DNA of 64,000 nt, taken from positions 835,001-899,000 of the forward strand of contig JALIZF010001916.1 in NCBI GenBank assembly GCA_029948255.1, read 5' to 3'. The translations under genes and the position numbers were made by a program. Below, piece by piece: positions 47,001 to 56,690 of this stretch (the first letter of the stretch is position 1; the number at the start of each line of letters is the position of its first letter). Below the pieces are notes generated by a model. That model worked only from the letters and a program-made list of their open reading frames with translations, had not been told where the DNA came from and searched no databases. Origin of the DNA: Telmatactis stephensoni. Its lineage: Eukaryota; Cnidaria; Anthozoa; Actiniaria; Isophelliidae.

Positions 47001-50000
47001 TGCTGATGCGGTCGAAGAAGTCTATTTTCTATTATTTATGATTGCATTTCAAGGCCGCAATGCAATTCTTATTATGAAAGAGAGACAGAGTCATTTAGAA
47101 CATTATTTCCTCTGATAATAGAGCCATTTTTCTCGGGCTCAGTTGTTAAAAACCAGGATTAAAGTTAGCCTGCGTGCAGCCGTTATACGGGTAAATAAAC
47201 GGCTGCACGCAGGCTAGGTTAAAGTCAGGGTTTAAGTCAATGGTTTTCTTTAGACAAAACCCTGGTTAGCGCTAACCCGATTTGGAGCAACCGCGAGGCC
47301 TGTTTTCCAAATATAAGATGTCATTAACGATGTTTGATAAACAATATTTATTACATTCGATAAGAGTACCCCTACTGGGGCTGTTACCACTTTTCCACAT
47401 TTCGTTATGAAGTGCTTATTTTCAAAATAGCTATGTTGTAGTATTAGTGAAACCTATAGATGTATCGTGTCTATCTAATCTGGCAAGGACATCTAATGCC
47501 ACACCAGTAAACACTCAAGTGTGCGATCCGACAAACACTTGAGTGTTAGGAATTTTCCCACATCGAATACGCTTAAATAGGATGCCAGTTGGGTGCTGTT
47601 GCTACAATAATTAGTAGATGGATTTATAGAAGGATTAGATGGTTTGGTAGGATCTTCCATAAAGCTACAACTAAAACACCAGAGCTAGTCCCGTCTTGGT
47701 TACAATTGGTGTAGAACCCGTTCTGGTAATAGTTTTATAAAACGCATTTCATATATCAGTTTTCTTTGAGTTGTTGCTGTTTTACCCTTCCGCGTGATCC
47801 TTCCGGTAAAGAAATAGAGCAATAGTCCCCTTCACAGTTCCCTGCGCCATCTTGAAAGGTAGCCGTGCTTTTGCATCGAAGCGAGACGAACGGTGAACGT
47901 GCAATGATAGATAGGCAAGCATAAGCGCAAGCAACATATGCAAATTCAGGGTTATACACGTACTCTTCATTAGTAGTGCCATTCACAATGCTTGTCTTTT
48001 CTCACACCTATGTGATAAATGTACTGCGTCTACTCGTATGTTGCTTGCGCTTTAAACTACGTTGCCGGCTCTCAAAGGAAGGGGAGGGGAGGGGAAAAAG
48101 GAGGAAAGGGGTACTGGGGAGGAGAGGAGATGCAATACGAGATGCCGTCCCCCTCCCCTCCCCTTTCCCCTTTCCCCCCTTCCCCTCCCCTCCCTCCACT
48201 CCCCTCCCCTTTCCCCTCCTTCCCCCTCCCCTCCCCTGTCCTTCCCTTAAAAGCTGGCAACGCAGGCAACTTGCGCTTATGCTTGCGTTTTGGTGTGAAC
48301 CTGGCTTCACGAGCGACTGAAGCAGAAACGAAAGCACAAGACGGTCTATTGCAAGTCGTCGTGAAAATCAGAAAAACAGAGACAGAAGCCTAGCAAGAGC
48401 ACGACGGAAACCGGCAGAAGCAAAGAAACAGAACGGTGCCATTTTCTTATGCTGCAGTGAAGTATTTCACCGTGTCAAGAGACCATAATACTGAGAGCAA
48501 AGTTCGGTATTGATGTTTGTGCGATGTTCGCAGCGACTAAGGCTATTTTTAGTAATTTCGCCATCGCTCGCGCAAGGGCTCAAACAATGGAATTTGATTT
48601 TTTATTTGCGCGCGGACGGGACCGTTTGCTCTCGGCTTTTGAATTCTTTTGTTTAAAACCGTTGTGCGCGCGATGGCGAAATAACTAAAATTTATCAATT
48701 AGACAACAGAAAGGCGCGCGCCCATGGCGTTATAGACGCACGAGAGAAAATATAAAGAACGATTAACAAACGTAAGAGTGGCACGAGGCGTAGCCGAGTG
48801 CGACTCTAGTTTGTTAAGAGTTCTTTATATTTTCTCAAGTGCGTCTATAACGCAATGGGCAAGCGGCTTTCTGTTGTCTAATTGATTTATAACAGAACCT
48901 AGGACGTTAAAAACGGAGCCGTGCAGCCCATGGGGAAATAGTTCATAGATTTTCAGCCAATCAGAGCGCGCGTTATATGTGTCGCCATCTTAAAAACGAA
49001 CGATTTGAAAAAGACGACGAAGATAGTGCGCGCGCAGTGCGGCCCATGGGCAAATAGTTCATAGCTTTCTGGCCAATCAGAGCGCGCGTAAGATTGTAGC
49101 TATGTTATAAATAGCCTTAGCCGCCATGAACATCGCACAGACATCAATACCGAGTTTCGATCTCTTAGTATTATGGTCTCTTGACCATGTCTCGTATCAA
49201 AAGTTTACAACATGTTTGCTTTAGTTCCACATGAAAGATCGAATTAGCTTTCCAATATTGACTTATCGCGACGAGTCAATATTTTCTTTCAGAATATTAG
49301 ACCAACGTCATGGCAGTTCTATACCGTACTCACATAAACTACAAAGTAAAAGATTAACCTACAATGTAACTGTATGAGCAAAAACCAAGCAAGTTTAAAA
49401 TGAAAAAAGTGAGATATGAACTGATAACAGTTCCGCACTGAATAATTCATGCCGCTTGCTTTGTAGGCTGACTATAATTTCTTATAAGTTTTCAGTAAAC
49501 TCACAGGTAAAAGCTATTCTAGTATTGAACTGCATGGTCGTTCAGACAATTTGTATATATATGTGTATGATATACATGATGGTCACGGGCATGTTTCCAG
49601 TTTACTGATGTACTGTATGTTTCAGTTTAACAATGATTAATTGAAAGACATCAGTTGGATGATGTGTACAAAAAGTATAGAATTTCTGGTATTTCCGCAG
49701 TTTTCAACTCTTTCAGCGTTTCAGCTTTTTACCGCGACCTGCATGGTATGGTATGAACCTTCAACATTGCTTTCGAAATAACTCTGCGGATTAAGCAATT
49801 GCTTTCGCCGTATGTACTGTACGAGTAAACTGACAAGCAAAAAAGACAATTTTCCGTGTTGTCTAGACGAAAATGTTTTGCTTATCAATTAGGAGAACTT
49901 ATCGAAGAAAGTGTAGATGCAGCTTAAGGAATGATATACCATGGATACATGCACAGTTCTTCAAACTGAACAGCCGAATGTTTTAGTTGTGCGTTCATCC

Positions 50001-50857
50001 GTAGCGTCTCACCAGAAACTACTAGTAATATACTCTGAATTTGGCAGCAAAGTTTTGGAAAAAGTTTGTTAAATCAGTTGGATCATTATTATGTAATCAG
50101 CGCTGCGACAATTAGCAAAATACGATACCCTTTTATCGAAATAAACAGTTAATAAACAATTGTGTCCCCAATTGGTGCCACCTCGGCGCTAGAACGACTA
50201 GACACCTTAATAAAGATTATGTATGTATGTATGTATGTAATATAGATTTGTCAAACCAATTGCAAGCATGCTGAATAGTAAGCATATGGAAGTTCAAACT
50301 GTAACGTCAACAAAAGAACTCAGTAGGTCTTTACCATCTATGAAATATCGATCGATCGTTCGATTTACCCATACTTCAGGTATTACCAGTAGGTACCGGG
50401 TTCCTATTTGATTTTTTTTTGGGGGGGGGGGGGGGGGGGACAAAGTGGCCCTTTTGAAAAGTTAAAAAACTTACGTAAATCTCGGACGTAAATACTGTAA
50501 TAACATAAGTACTTCGATTATTTTACCCCCTTTAAAATAGTTTTCACTAATACTTACTAGGAGATAAACAAATACTAAAACAAAGGAAAAGTATTCGAAA
50601 ACGTTGTTGGAATCTTGTTGGAAGAAGTAATTAATCCAAGTGCTGATGATACCCGCTTGCTTGCACTGCTTACAAGACAGGCCCTAACGTATTCGCATAT
50701 GACACATAGGTCAGACTAACTTACCGTTTTGATTCACTGTAGCCTCTTCGTGGCTGGCTTCTTTGTTGGGGTTTCCTTCCGAGTCCAACGTTTCTTCAAC
50801 TATTAAGTCTATTGGTGCTATGTTGGTTTCATCTTCGTTGCTTCGAGAAGACTTCAT
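33831..50857 (-). CDS. TPCN1: Two-pore calcium/sodium channel 1-like, copy B (complete)
   Basis: Complete paralogue of copy A: 28 coding exons, 849 codons including stop, close to the usual TPC1 length. Exons 5' to 3': 50857-50725, 46431-46352, 45405-45196, 44362-44249, 43941-43811, 43702-43614, 43004-42970, 42880-42822, 42690-42591, 42048-41932, 41686-41623, 41515-41455, 41233-41182, 41030-40949, 40847-40803, 40632-40576, 40246-40178, 39650-39578, 39434-39327, 38801-38730, 38379-38290, 38205-38126, 36796-36750, 36556-36488, 36413-36326, 35319-35225, 34992-34921, 34085-33831. Summed length is a multiple of three. Diagnostic motifs: [13 protein letters not shown] (filter I), YYYLNNFDD and [15 protein letters not shown] (filter II), [15 protein letters not shown] (IIS6), then a basic C-terminal tail. 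Start: an in-frame TAA lies two codons upstream of the ATG at 50857. Expected role: PI(3,5)P2/NAADP-linked cation release from endolysosomes (family knowledge). The IIS4 reads RPLRMLLLF; from memory vertebrate TPC1 has an Arg at the second-last Leu of LLL. Confidence 0.93.
34586..34875 (+). mobile_element. tRNA-derived SINE in copy B intron 27
   Basis: A box GGCGTAGTGGTTAAGCC, B box GGGTTCGATTCCCGG, then an unrelated body and an AT-rich tail near 34865. Confidence 0.65.
35025..35183. repeat. 34-bp tandem repeat, about 4.7 units
   Basis: Unit begins ATTGTGTATATTGTTAGTGC; lies in copy B intron 26 some 40 bp from exon 26. Confidence 0.9.
35921..36215. mobile_element. CAAGAGACC palindromic MITE, copy 1 (copy B intron 25)
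   Basis: Termini CAAGAGAC...GGTCTCTTG; arms hold GGCTATTTTTAGTAATTT and the centre CGGACGGGACCGTTTGC. Confidence 0.8.
36834..37115. mobile_element. CAAGAGACC palindromic MITE, copy 2 (copy B intron 22)
   Basis: Same family; ATAACAG flanks both ends (7-bp target duplication). Confidence 0.85.
37199..37730. mobile_element. CAAGAGACC palindromic MITE, copy 3, with nested MITE
   Basis: GTAATCCC flanks both ends (8-bp target duplication). Interrupted at 37232-37468 by a different MITE. Confidence 0.85.
37232..37468. mobile_element. Nested MITE, GGCC-AGTTCAGACG termini, TCA target
   Basis: Termini GGCCCAGTTCAGACGTCGAA and near reverse complement, TCA on both sides. A relative with GGCCTAGTTC termini and TAA target is at 58546-58676. 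The 3-bp target fits PIF/Harbinger-type elements. Confidence 0.8.
38661..38714. repeat. (GAT)n microsatellite, copy B
   Basis: Longer, interrupted counterpart of the copy A repeat at 504-532. Confidence 0.85.
39707..40072. mobile_element. MITE, AGGCGCTGTTA termini; remnant in copy A
   Basis: Inverted ends AGGCGCTGTTACACGCTGAA and TTCAGCGTATAACAGCGCCT. Copy A keeps only the first ~50 bp (from about 1532), so the insertion predates duplication and A lost most of it. The centre holds an antisense LINE tail (TTTATTCATTTCTAAAGCGC). Confidence 0.7.
42133..42552. mobile_element. CCCGGG/G-tract MITE in copy B intron 9
   Basis: Ends CCCGGGGGG...CCCCCCCGGG with CAAATTAA duplicated at 42125-42132 and 42553-42560; empty in copy A. 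GGTACCTTTTAGGG recurs five times inside. Confidence 0.9.
43962..44112. repeat. (AAAT)n microsatellite, copy B intron 4
   Basis: Counterpart of the much larger mixed block at 17230-17830. Confidence 0.9.
46500..47930. other. Copy B intron 1, no gene seen
   Basis: Not shared with copy A. Contains (GTT)n at about 46955-46998, a perfect 19-bp-arm hairpin at 47166-47216 and repeat text CCAGGATTAAAG / AACCCTGGTTAGCGCTAACC. Confidence 0.5.
47166..47216. repeat. Perfect hairpin, 19-bp arms and 13-nt loop
   Basis: Arm TAGCCTGCGTGCAGCCGTT pairs fully with 47198-47216; inserted within a repeat whose two sides (ATTAAAG, GGTTAAAG) resume around it. Confidence 0.85.
47930..48320. mobile_element. Palindromic, poly-purine/poly-pyrimidine MITE
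   Basis: Nested inverted segments: GCGCAAGCAACATATG / CGTATGTTGCTTGCGC outside, and GGGGAGGGGA-rich versus CCCCTCCCC-rich arms inside. High-scoring ORFs here are low complexity. Confidence 0.6.
48476..49183. mobile_element. CAAGAGACC palindromic MITE, copy 4, with nested insertion
   Basis: Same termini as the 35921-37730 copies; flanks ACCGTGT and ACCATGT are a near duplication. About 48690-49085 holds another palindrome (GACAACAGAAAG...CTTTCTGTTGTC) and two CCAATCAGAGCGCGCG motifs. Confidence 0.75.
49184..49978. other. No gene seen (copy B intron 1)
   Basis: AT-rich single-copy-looking sequence ahead of the block shared with copy A that begins at about 49979. Confidence 0.4.
50152..50238 (+). 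mobile_element. Short retroelement 3' end in copy B
   Basis: An 86-bp segment absent from copy A, ending TTAATAAAGATTATGTATG with a (TATG)n tail. Reads as a severely 5'-truncated LINE or SINE. Confidence 0.6.
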
Positions 50858-51068
50858 CACCGCTTATATGTTTGTAATAAGCCAGAGCAAATATTGTTTG
50901 GAGATCACAATATTCAGTATTCAAAGGGCAAGCGTCGTATATGTCGATGCTAGGAATTCAGCATGCCATCAATTTTATAGTTTACACCCGATAGCTCATT
51001 ATAAATTCATAGTCTTTATTTCCGCATCAGTTACTTACAGAGCTGGCAATGAAGGTCGACCACGAATA

Positions 51069-51353
51069 GACCATTTTACAGTTACATCCTGGTCAACCAC
51101 TGCCTCGACTGCACGTAATATATTCTTTGGAGTTCGGTAACAGCCCGTGAAAAGGCAATGAATGCACAGGAAGAAGTAAATGAACAAAGCAAATACTTTC
51201 GATTTCGACAGGTTTGTTCTTTGTTCATTTACACCTCCCTGGTTCATTTGTGTGCATTTCTTGCCTTTTCACAAGCTGTTACCAAACTGAAAAAAAAACC
51301 AAATTACATGTAGTCGAGGCTGTGGTTAACCAAGATGTAACTGTAAAATGGTC
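51069..51353. mobile_element. TA-flanked MITE, GACCATTTTACAG termini
   Basis: Inverted ends GACCATTTTACAGTTACATC / GATGTAACTGTAAAATGGTC with TA on each side. Confidence 0.8.
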
Positions 51354-51358
51354 TATTC

Positions 51359-51605
51359 CCTACTTTCACATGTACATAATGCCTTGCTCCTTGGGGGCAG
51401 CAAGCACTTAGACGCTTTTCAAAATAGAACTTTTCAAAATTATCTGCAAGAGGTTTGTAGACTAGTTTTGAGTTTTGTTTTTGTCATTATGTAAACATTT
51501 TTATACGATTTTATGCTGATTTATCATCAACGCCATTTTGTTTGTTTTGCATAATAATAGTTGCCCCCAAAAAACAAAAGGCATCATGGGGCATGTGAAA
51601 GTAGT
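51359..51605. mobile_element. Probable short inverted-repeat element
   Basis: CTACTTTCACATG at the left and CATGTGAAAGTAG at the right, with GCC/GGC-rich text next to each. No clear target duplication. Confidence 0.4.
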
Positions 51606-51841
51606 GAATGGTAACATGGTGTCTTCAATGACGGGTCATTGATGGGTCACGACAAATAATTCTTAATTCTTTGAGTTTTGATTGCTTTAAATCTTTTTAC
51701 CTGGATGATCTTCTTGAGATTTGTTCTTGTTCGCACTAAAATATTAGTTATTTTGAATTGTGGCCTCATAGTTTTGCTTTGGAAGGAGGCTAACAGCATG
51801 CAGCCTTGAGCTACAGTCAGCAAGTCAGTTGATATTCTTAC

Positions 51842-52271
51842 CCGGGTGGGGGGGTACTCCTTCCAGTTTTGGGTAGGTACGTGCCGCTGAGCCCCTCAAA
51901 CCCTGACCCTGTTCCAGAGAGAAAAAGCTTAAAACGCTACCCTGTTCCAGAGTAAGTACCACAAAAATATACCCTGTCCCAGTGAAATGTTTTGCATTTT
52001 GACATGCAATAGTTTGTGTTATCGGTTTTGTCAAGCATTTAATGGAGAGTTAATCTGATTTTCCAACTGATTTCTTTTGGTACTTAATTACAGAGCGACG
52101 TTTATGCAACATCCAGACGTACTTTGTAAAAAAACTACCCTGTTCCAGAGAGAGAAAGAGCTATTTCATATACCCTGTTCCAGAGTAAAATCGCTGAAAA
52201 CCATACCCTGTTTGGCGGCACGTACCAGTATAGAAAATATATGGGAGTACCCCCCCCCCCCCCCTCCCGGG
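51842..52271. mobile_element. CCGGG/G-tract MITE with 9-bp target duplication
   Basis: Ends CCGGGTGGGGGGGTACTCC and GGGAGTACCCCC...CCCGGG; TATTCTTAC at 51833-51841 and 52272-52280. CCCTGTTCCAGAG repeats four times inside, in the style of 42133-42552. Confidence 0.88.
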
Positions 52272-52280
52272 TATTCTTAC

Positions 52281-54008
52281 CAGTAATTCACTGGCTGACT
52301 TGATACAGGGCTGACTCAATCTAAGACAGACACCATCGGTACATCAAAAGTGTCCTCAAACAGGATGTCTTTCTTGGATGGAGTTTAAATGCAGTAGGCA
52401 TACGAGTTCAATTTGGGGAGAAAGGGACCAGCCATTGGTGCCCATTTTAGCAAGGTGTCCCTCTTTATAATGAGGTGTCATTAGTCGAGAGTTCACTGTA
52501 TTTCACTCAAGTATTAAAGAACTTCTAACCATCAGAAAATTTGTAAAACAATATTTTTATTTTTCAACTTTTACATAAATTATACAGTTATTTCTGGTTC
52601 ACACCAGTAACAAAAGTATAAGTACAAGCAACAAGCTAGTTATCTCGTTGGTGTGATAAAAAAGCACTTAACTGCCAGCTGCAAACAGTCTGAATCAGCA
52701 GCCCATTACTAGGAGTGAACAATTCACACATTTCTCCTTTAGAGTTATGGTTTTCCCAGACCCAACTATCTTTAGAACTCCTTTCCTGCTGTCTCAAAGA
52801 ATCCCATATTGTTTGGTTTTAATCTCTGAACAAAAGGTGCCATTATTAGCAGATAGAAACCCATTATATGATATGGCACTGGAGTAATAATTATTAATGC
52901 AAGCTTGAATTCAGGAAATATGAATCTAAAAATAAATAATCAGGTCTGAGGGAATGAATACTTTAGATAGGAGTCTAGTTGTTCACTTGTAGTAATTTGC
53001 TCCTGGTACAAGGAACAAACTCTCAGTAATGCTAATCTCATAGACATAATAAATACCACCACTGACGAGCAGTCTAAATACATTGCTTGTGCTTGTGCTT
53101 CTACTTATGTCACAAGATTTTTATTTTCAATCAAATTCTACTAATCACTTCATATTAGCAATTGATCTCAGTTTATTTCATTTTCAGTATCAAATGAAAT
53201 CATATTAAAATGGAAATGAAAATTTTGGGAAACAAATTCACTTTTATAAAAAGCATAAACAAAACATTCTATCAAAATGGGATTGAAATATCTACAAAAT
53301 AAACTGAGATTTTCAAATTTGATCTGTTTCTTACCATCGTGAAACGTGATATTTATTTGTCTATTGTTATGTAAATGAACAGCTGATACTCTTCTAACCA
53401 ATAAGAAACTAGGTAAGATATATTTTCGATATTTCTCCACGGAAAACATAACTCTACCTGGTTTTAATTTTTAGCAAGTCCACATTGATAACCTAACAAC
53501 CTAATATTCACATCAGTTTCAAAAGCAAAAGCAACGAGATACTGTAAATAAATAATTCTACAACATATGCAATAATAACATACAAAATAAATTCCGCACT
53601 AAGCTTACTCTTGCGCGCGCCAATCTGTCATTTTATTTACATTGTTTTAAAATATTCTATATTCGTTCTGAGTATCGAACGTAAAAATTAAGATAAGTGT
53701 TACTTTAACATAACAACATAATTTTTTTTGCCATGACAATAAATCTATTATACATCTCTCTCACACTGGCTCAAACTTTATACAAATGATGTCATTAAAC
53801 CAGTTCGCCATATTATTTCTTTAAAAATAGTTTTTATGTATGTTTTTTACCAAAAAAAAGAGTTTGCAGTAAAGTAAAAGCTTTTCAGAACTGTTTTTAA
53901 TTTCGTTTTAGGATGACTAAAGTTCACATATTGTAATATATACAAATAAACTGTACAAAATCTTTCACCTGGAACTTCACCTTCGGTAGTTCAGCATAAA
54001 AACATGGA
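52281..54008. other. YPEL downstream region, no coding seen
   Basis: AT-rich, no supported ORF; includes any 3' UTR of the YPEL gene and intergenic sequence. Confidence 0.4.
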
Positions 54009-54734
54009 TCATTCCCATCCGTTGTCTTTGATCATATGAATCATTTCGATAATAAACTTTCCTTCTTTGTATTTTTGGCTATTTTCAAATGCATGCTCCT
54101 GTGAAAACAATATCAGAATTTTAGAGTGGTGGTGGTTTACGCAAATAATCATAAATAGATTTTGAAGAGACGTCAAAACGCAGTGGTCGTCATTCGCAAG
54201 CGAGCGAGCGTAGTTTCCTTCACAAGCGTTTTCTTACCATTCAGCAGTCTATAAAGATTATTTCCTTTATAATACTTACATATTTCCAACCTAATGTAGT
54301 TTTACAACACTCGCAATAGATATCAGAAACTGCGTGCAAGCCTGTTAACAGAACCCTTTCTTCGGCTGGACCACAACCAACGTTCACACTAGAAAACAAA
54401 ACAACAAAATAAGTTTGACCATAAAGAGAAAATCGTTGTATTTGTCAAAACAAAACGTTCCTTACACTTTATTGAATAAGTAAGCTCTTCCTTGGCTGCC
54501 TTGAAATGACTATAGAACGACAGAAACAAACAATTAGTTTCTGGACGTTTATCGATATTGACGAAGACGAATACCTCGCTCGCGCGACACAATTTTTGCT
54601 TTAAAGCACAGACTTTAACATTTTATACTGACCTTTGAGATAAGTTCGTCATGGTTTGCCAAGTGAGCTCTACAGTGTATACAACTGTATCTTCGGTGGC
54701 ACCCAACTAGATAATCTTGAAAGGTTTTTACCAT
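54009..54734 (-). CDS. YPEL: Yippee-like protein (YPEL1-4 type), complete
   Basis: Small zinc-binding Yippee/Mis18-fold protein of 114 residues in four exons: 54734-54633, 54509-54466, 54388-54280, 54098-54009 (stop 54009-54011). Splice borders are GT/AG (first donor GTCAG) and phases join cleanly. The family metal site C-x2-C-x52-C-x2-C is seen as CIHC (residues 18-21) and CECC (74-77). Other hallmark strings: [59 protein letters not shown] and MIKDNGWE at the C-terminus. Vertebrate YPEL1-4 are about 119-127 aa and near identical over this region, so assignment to YPEL1-4 rather than YPEL5 is firm. Reported localisation is nucleolus/centrosome with roles in growth control; biochemical function is not settled. 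The gene is compact and free of transposons, unlike its neighbours. Confidence 0.95.
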
Positions 54735-55660
54735 TATGAACTAGAAGGAGGCATGGATGTCGACACGAAATTTTTTCCGCGAAGATTCCTCGAATTTTGA
54801 CACCACACAGACGCTACTTCGCTGAGGATCAATCAGGTTAAACGTTTTTTCACTATTTTAGTTAATAATATAAACGATATTCCTCTAAAATTCGAGTAAA
54901 TGAAAAAATCATTCCTCTTTATCGCCGTCTCGATGTTGTTGTTTTGGAAATTTTCTTTCGTTTCTTTCGTGTTATTATTTTAGCTCGTAAGAGCACACGT
55001 GATACCAGTCCTTTATTGTCAAAATTAGCCAATCACAGCAAGCATCTGAAGCATTCCATCCAATCAGATCTTTGAAGCGTGCGAAATAACAAAAGCTGTC
55101 AAATGAAGTGTCTGTTCCAGCTCGTTGCTCATGACAACAACAATCGCCTTTGCACGATGTGATAATTATGTATTTTTAGATGGATGTTTGAGAATATAAA
55201 CAGACCTTAAGAAAGATAATTAAAAAAATAAGTTTATGAGAGTTATCAGTTATTAATATTATGCCCCCCAGTATCGTTTTTAAGATTTCACAATCTTCAG
55301 CTCAAACAAATACATAATGCATATCGTGGTCACTCAGAGGGCCAGACTGCAACTAAATTGAATTTGCGTGCACTTGACCTTTTATGGGTTTTCACCTTGA
55401 GTGGGACCTAAGGCTATTCGGGGATATTTAGAGGACATTATTATATATAACCATAAGTACGTCCTTGTTAGGTTATACATTTTAATATAGTGAACGGAAT
55501 GCGTGTTTAACTCAGTTCAAATCATGCACATACGCGACAACAGGTAAAAACTTGCCTCTAATCATTATGAAGGTCATGGGAGAAACGTGTTGGCTGTTTC
55601 TTTCAGCTTCTTTTGTATATGGTTTCTTTCCGTTTCTTTCCTTGTTTTCGTTTCGTTTTG
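54735..55660. other. YPEL upstream region, no coding seen
   Basis: Presumed promoter and 5' UTR on the minus strand; no TATA box stands out. Confidence 0.3.
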
Positions 55661-55664
55661 TTTC

Positions 55665-55693
55665 TTTCCTTCCTTCCTTCCTTCCTTCCTTCC

Positions 55694-55763
<70 letters not shown>

Positions 55764-55790
55764 TTTCTTTCTTTCTTTCTCTCTTTCTTT

Positions 55791-55838
<48 letters not shown>

Positions 55839-55842
55839 TTTC
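55665..55842. repeat. Polypyrimidine microsatellite block
   Basis: (CCTT)n, (CT)n and (CTTT)n in series, about 175 nt of nearly pure pyrimidine. ORFs of Ser/Leu/Phe or Lys/Arg/Glu are artefacts. Confidence 0.95.
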
Positions 55843-56023
55843 TCTTATTTAACATCATTAATTAATTTTTATTAAATGTAACATATCGTAATTTATTCTT
55901 AACCTAATTCAGTAATCAAGCTCTGTTTCAATCTAAAAGCAATTGTATGTTGATAGGAACACCGAGGAGAAATAAAGTTTCACTGCACTTCCCTTCAAAT
56001 TAGTCTAATCCGATGTAGGTCTG

Positions 56024-56230
56024 CTAACTAAAAGTGTTATGCATGGCTGCAAACCCTAAACCCCACTCGTTATTATCTGGATTAGTGCTAACAGAACACC
56101 CGCAAACACATTTCTGTTTAATCCCAGAGATAGCGATAATCTCTCCTCCATCAGCACACTGTTTTCCTGTTGGCACAGGGCTGCACTCGTTCCGTCTCGT
56201 GAGGTCTTTTGTTATCGGCTTCAACAAGTG
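56024..56230 (-). other. Possible Cys-rich terminal exon, unrecognised
   Basis: Minus frame with RRNECSPVPTGKQCADGG then KQKCVCGC and a stop. Spacing C-x8-C-x15-C-x-C-x-C looks like a secreted disulphide domain, but I do not recognise the family and no flanking exon was found. Confidence 0.25.
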
Positions 56231-56690
56231 TTGCTCGACGTGGTTACGAACTAAGCATGTGGTCGGATGGCTCAGGTGAGAAAGTATGCCTAATTCCAAA
56301 TGAACAATTAGGGTCTTGAGTCTAATGTTTATTTGCATTGTTTTGTCTTTTCCTTATTAGCGGGCTATTATTAATATTGGCTTCAGTAGTTACGTAATTG
56401 CAGTTTGAAGTTTACACGAAAAGATTCATAGATAAAAACGTCTGACACTCCAATACTAGGACTTTTGTGTATGGCTGTCATATGCCAAATTACTTTGAAG
56501 TTATGTAATAGAATAAGCAGAACAATAAGGAGATGTATTTGCAGCTGTTATGTAACCAAGGAAAACATGTGGAATCTAAATAAACAATCATGACAATTTT
56601 TGAACACCATGTTCGGTACCCAGGGGACCGAGAGTCTTTGAACCACAGGAAGCCCACTTCACTACATAATTTTGTGACTTCTCCGATGCA

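Larger units (their letters stand above)
38161..51069. repeat. Segmental tandem duplication, copy B block
   Basis: Partner of 1-33011. It is close to the pre-insertion layout and gives empty sites for several copy A transposons. Private additions here include 42133-42552, part of 39707-40072, about 50152-50238 and 46500-49978. Similarity stops at about 51069, exactly where a TA-flanked MITE begins. Confidence 0.92.

Noticed and set aside
47976..48393. Overlapping 109-124 codon ORFs rich in Pro/Ser or Gly/Lys
   Set aside because: Purine/pyrimidine palindrome of a MITE, open on both strands.
55552..55875. ORFs of 79-107 codons over the pyrimidine tract
   Set aside because: Low-complexity Ser/Leu/Phe and Arg/Lys/Glu products of simple repeats.
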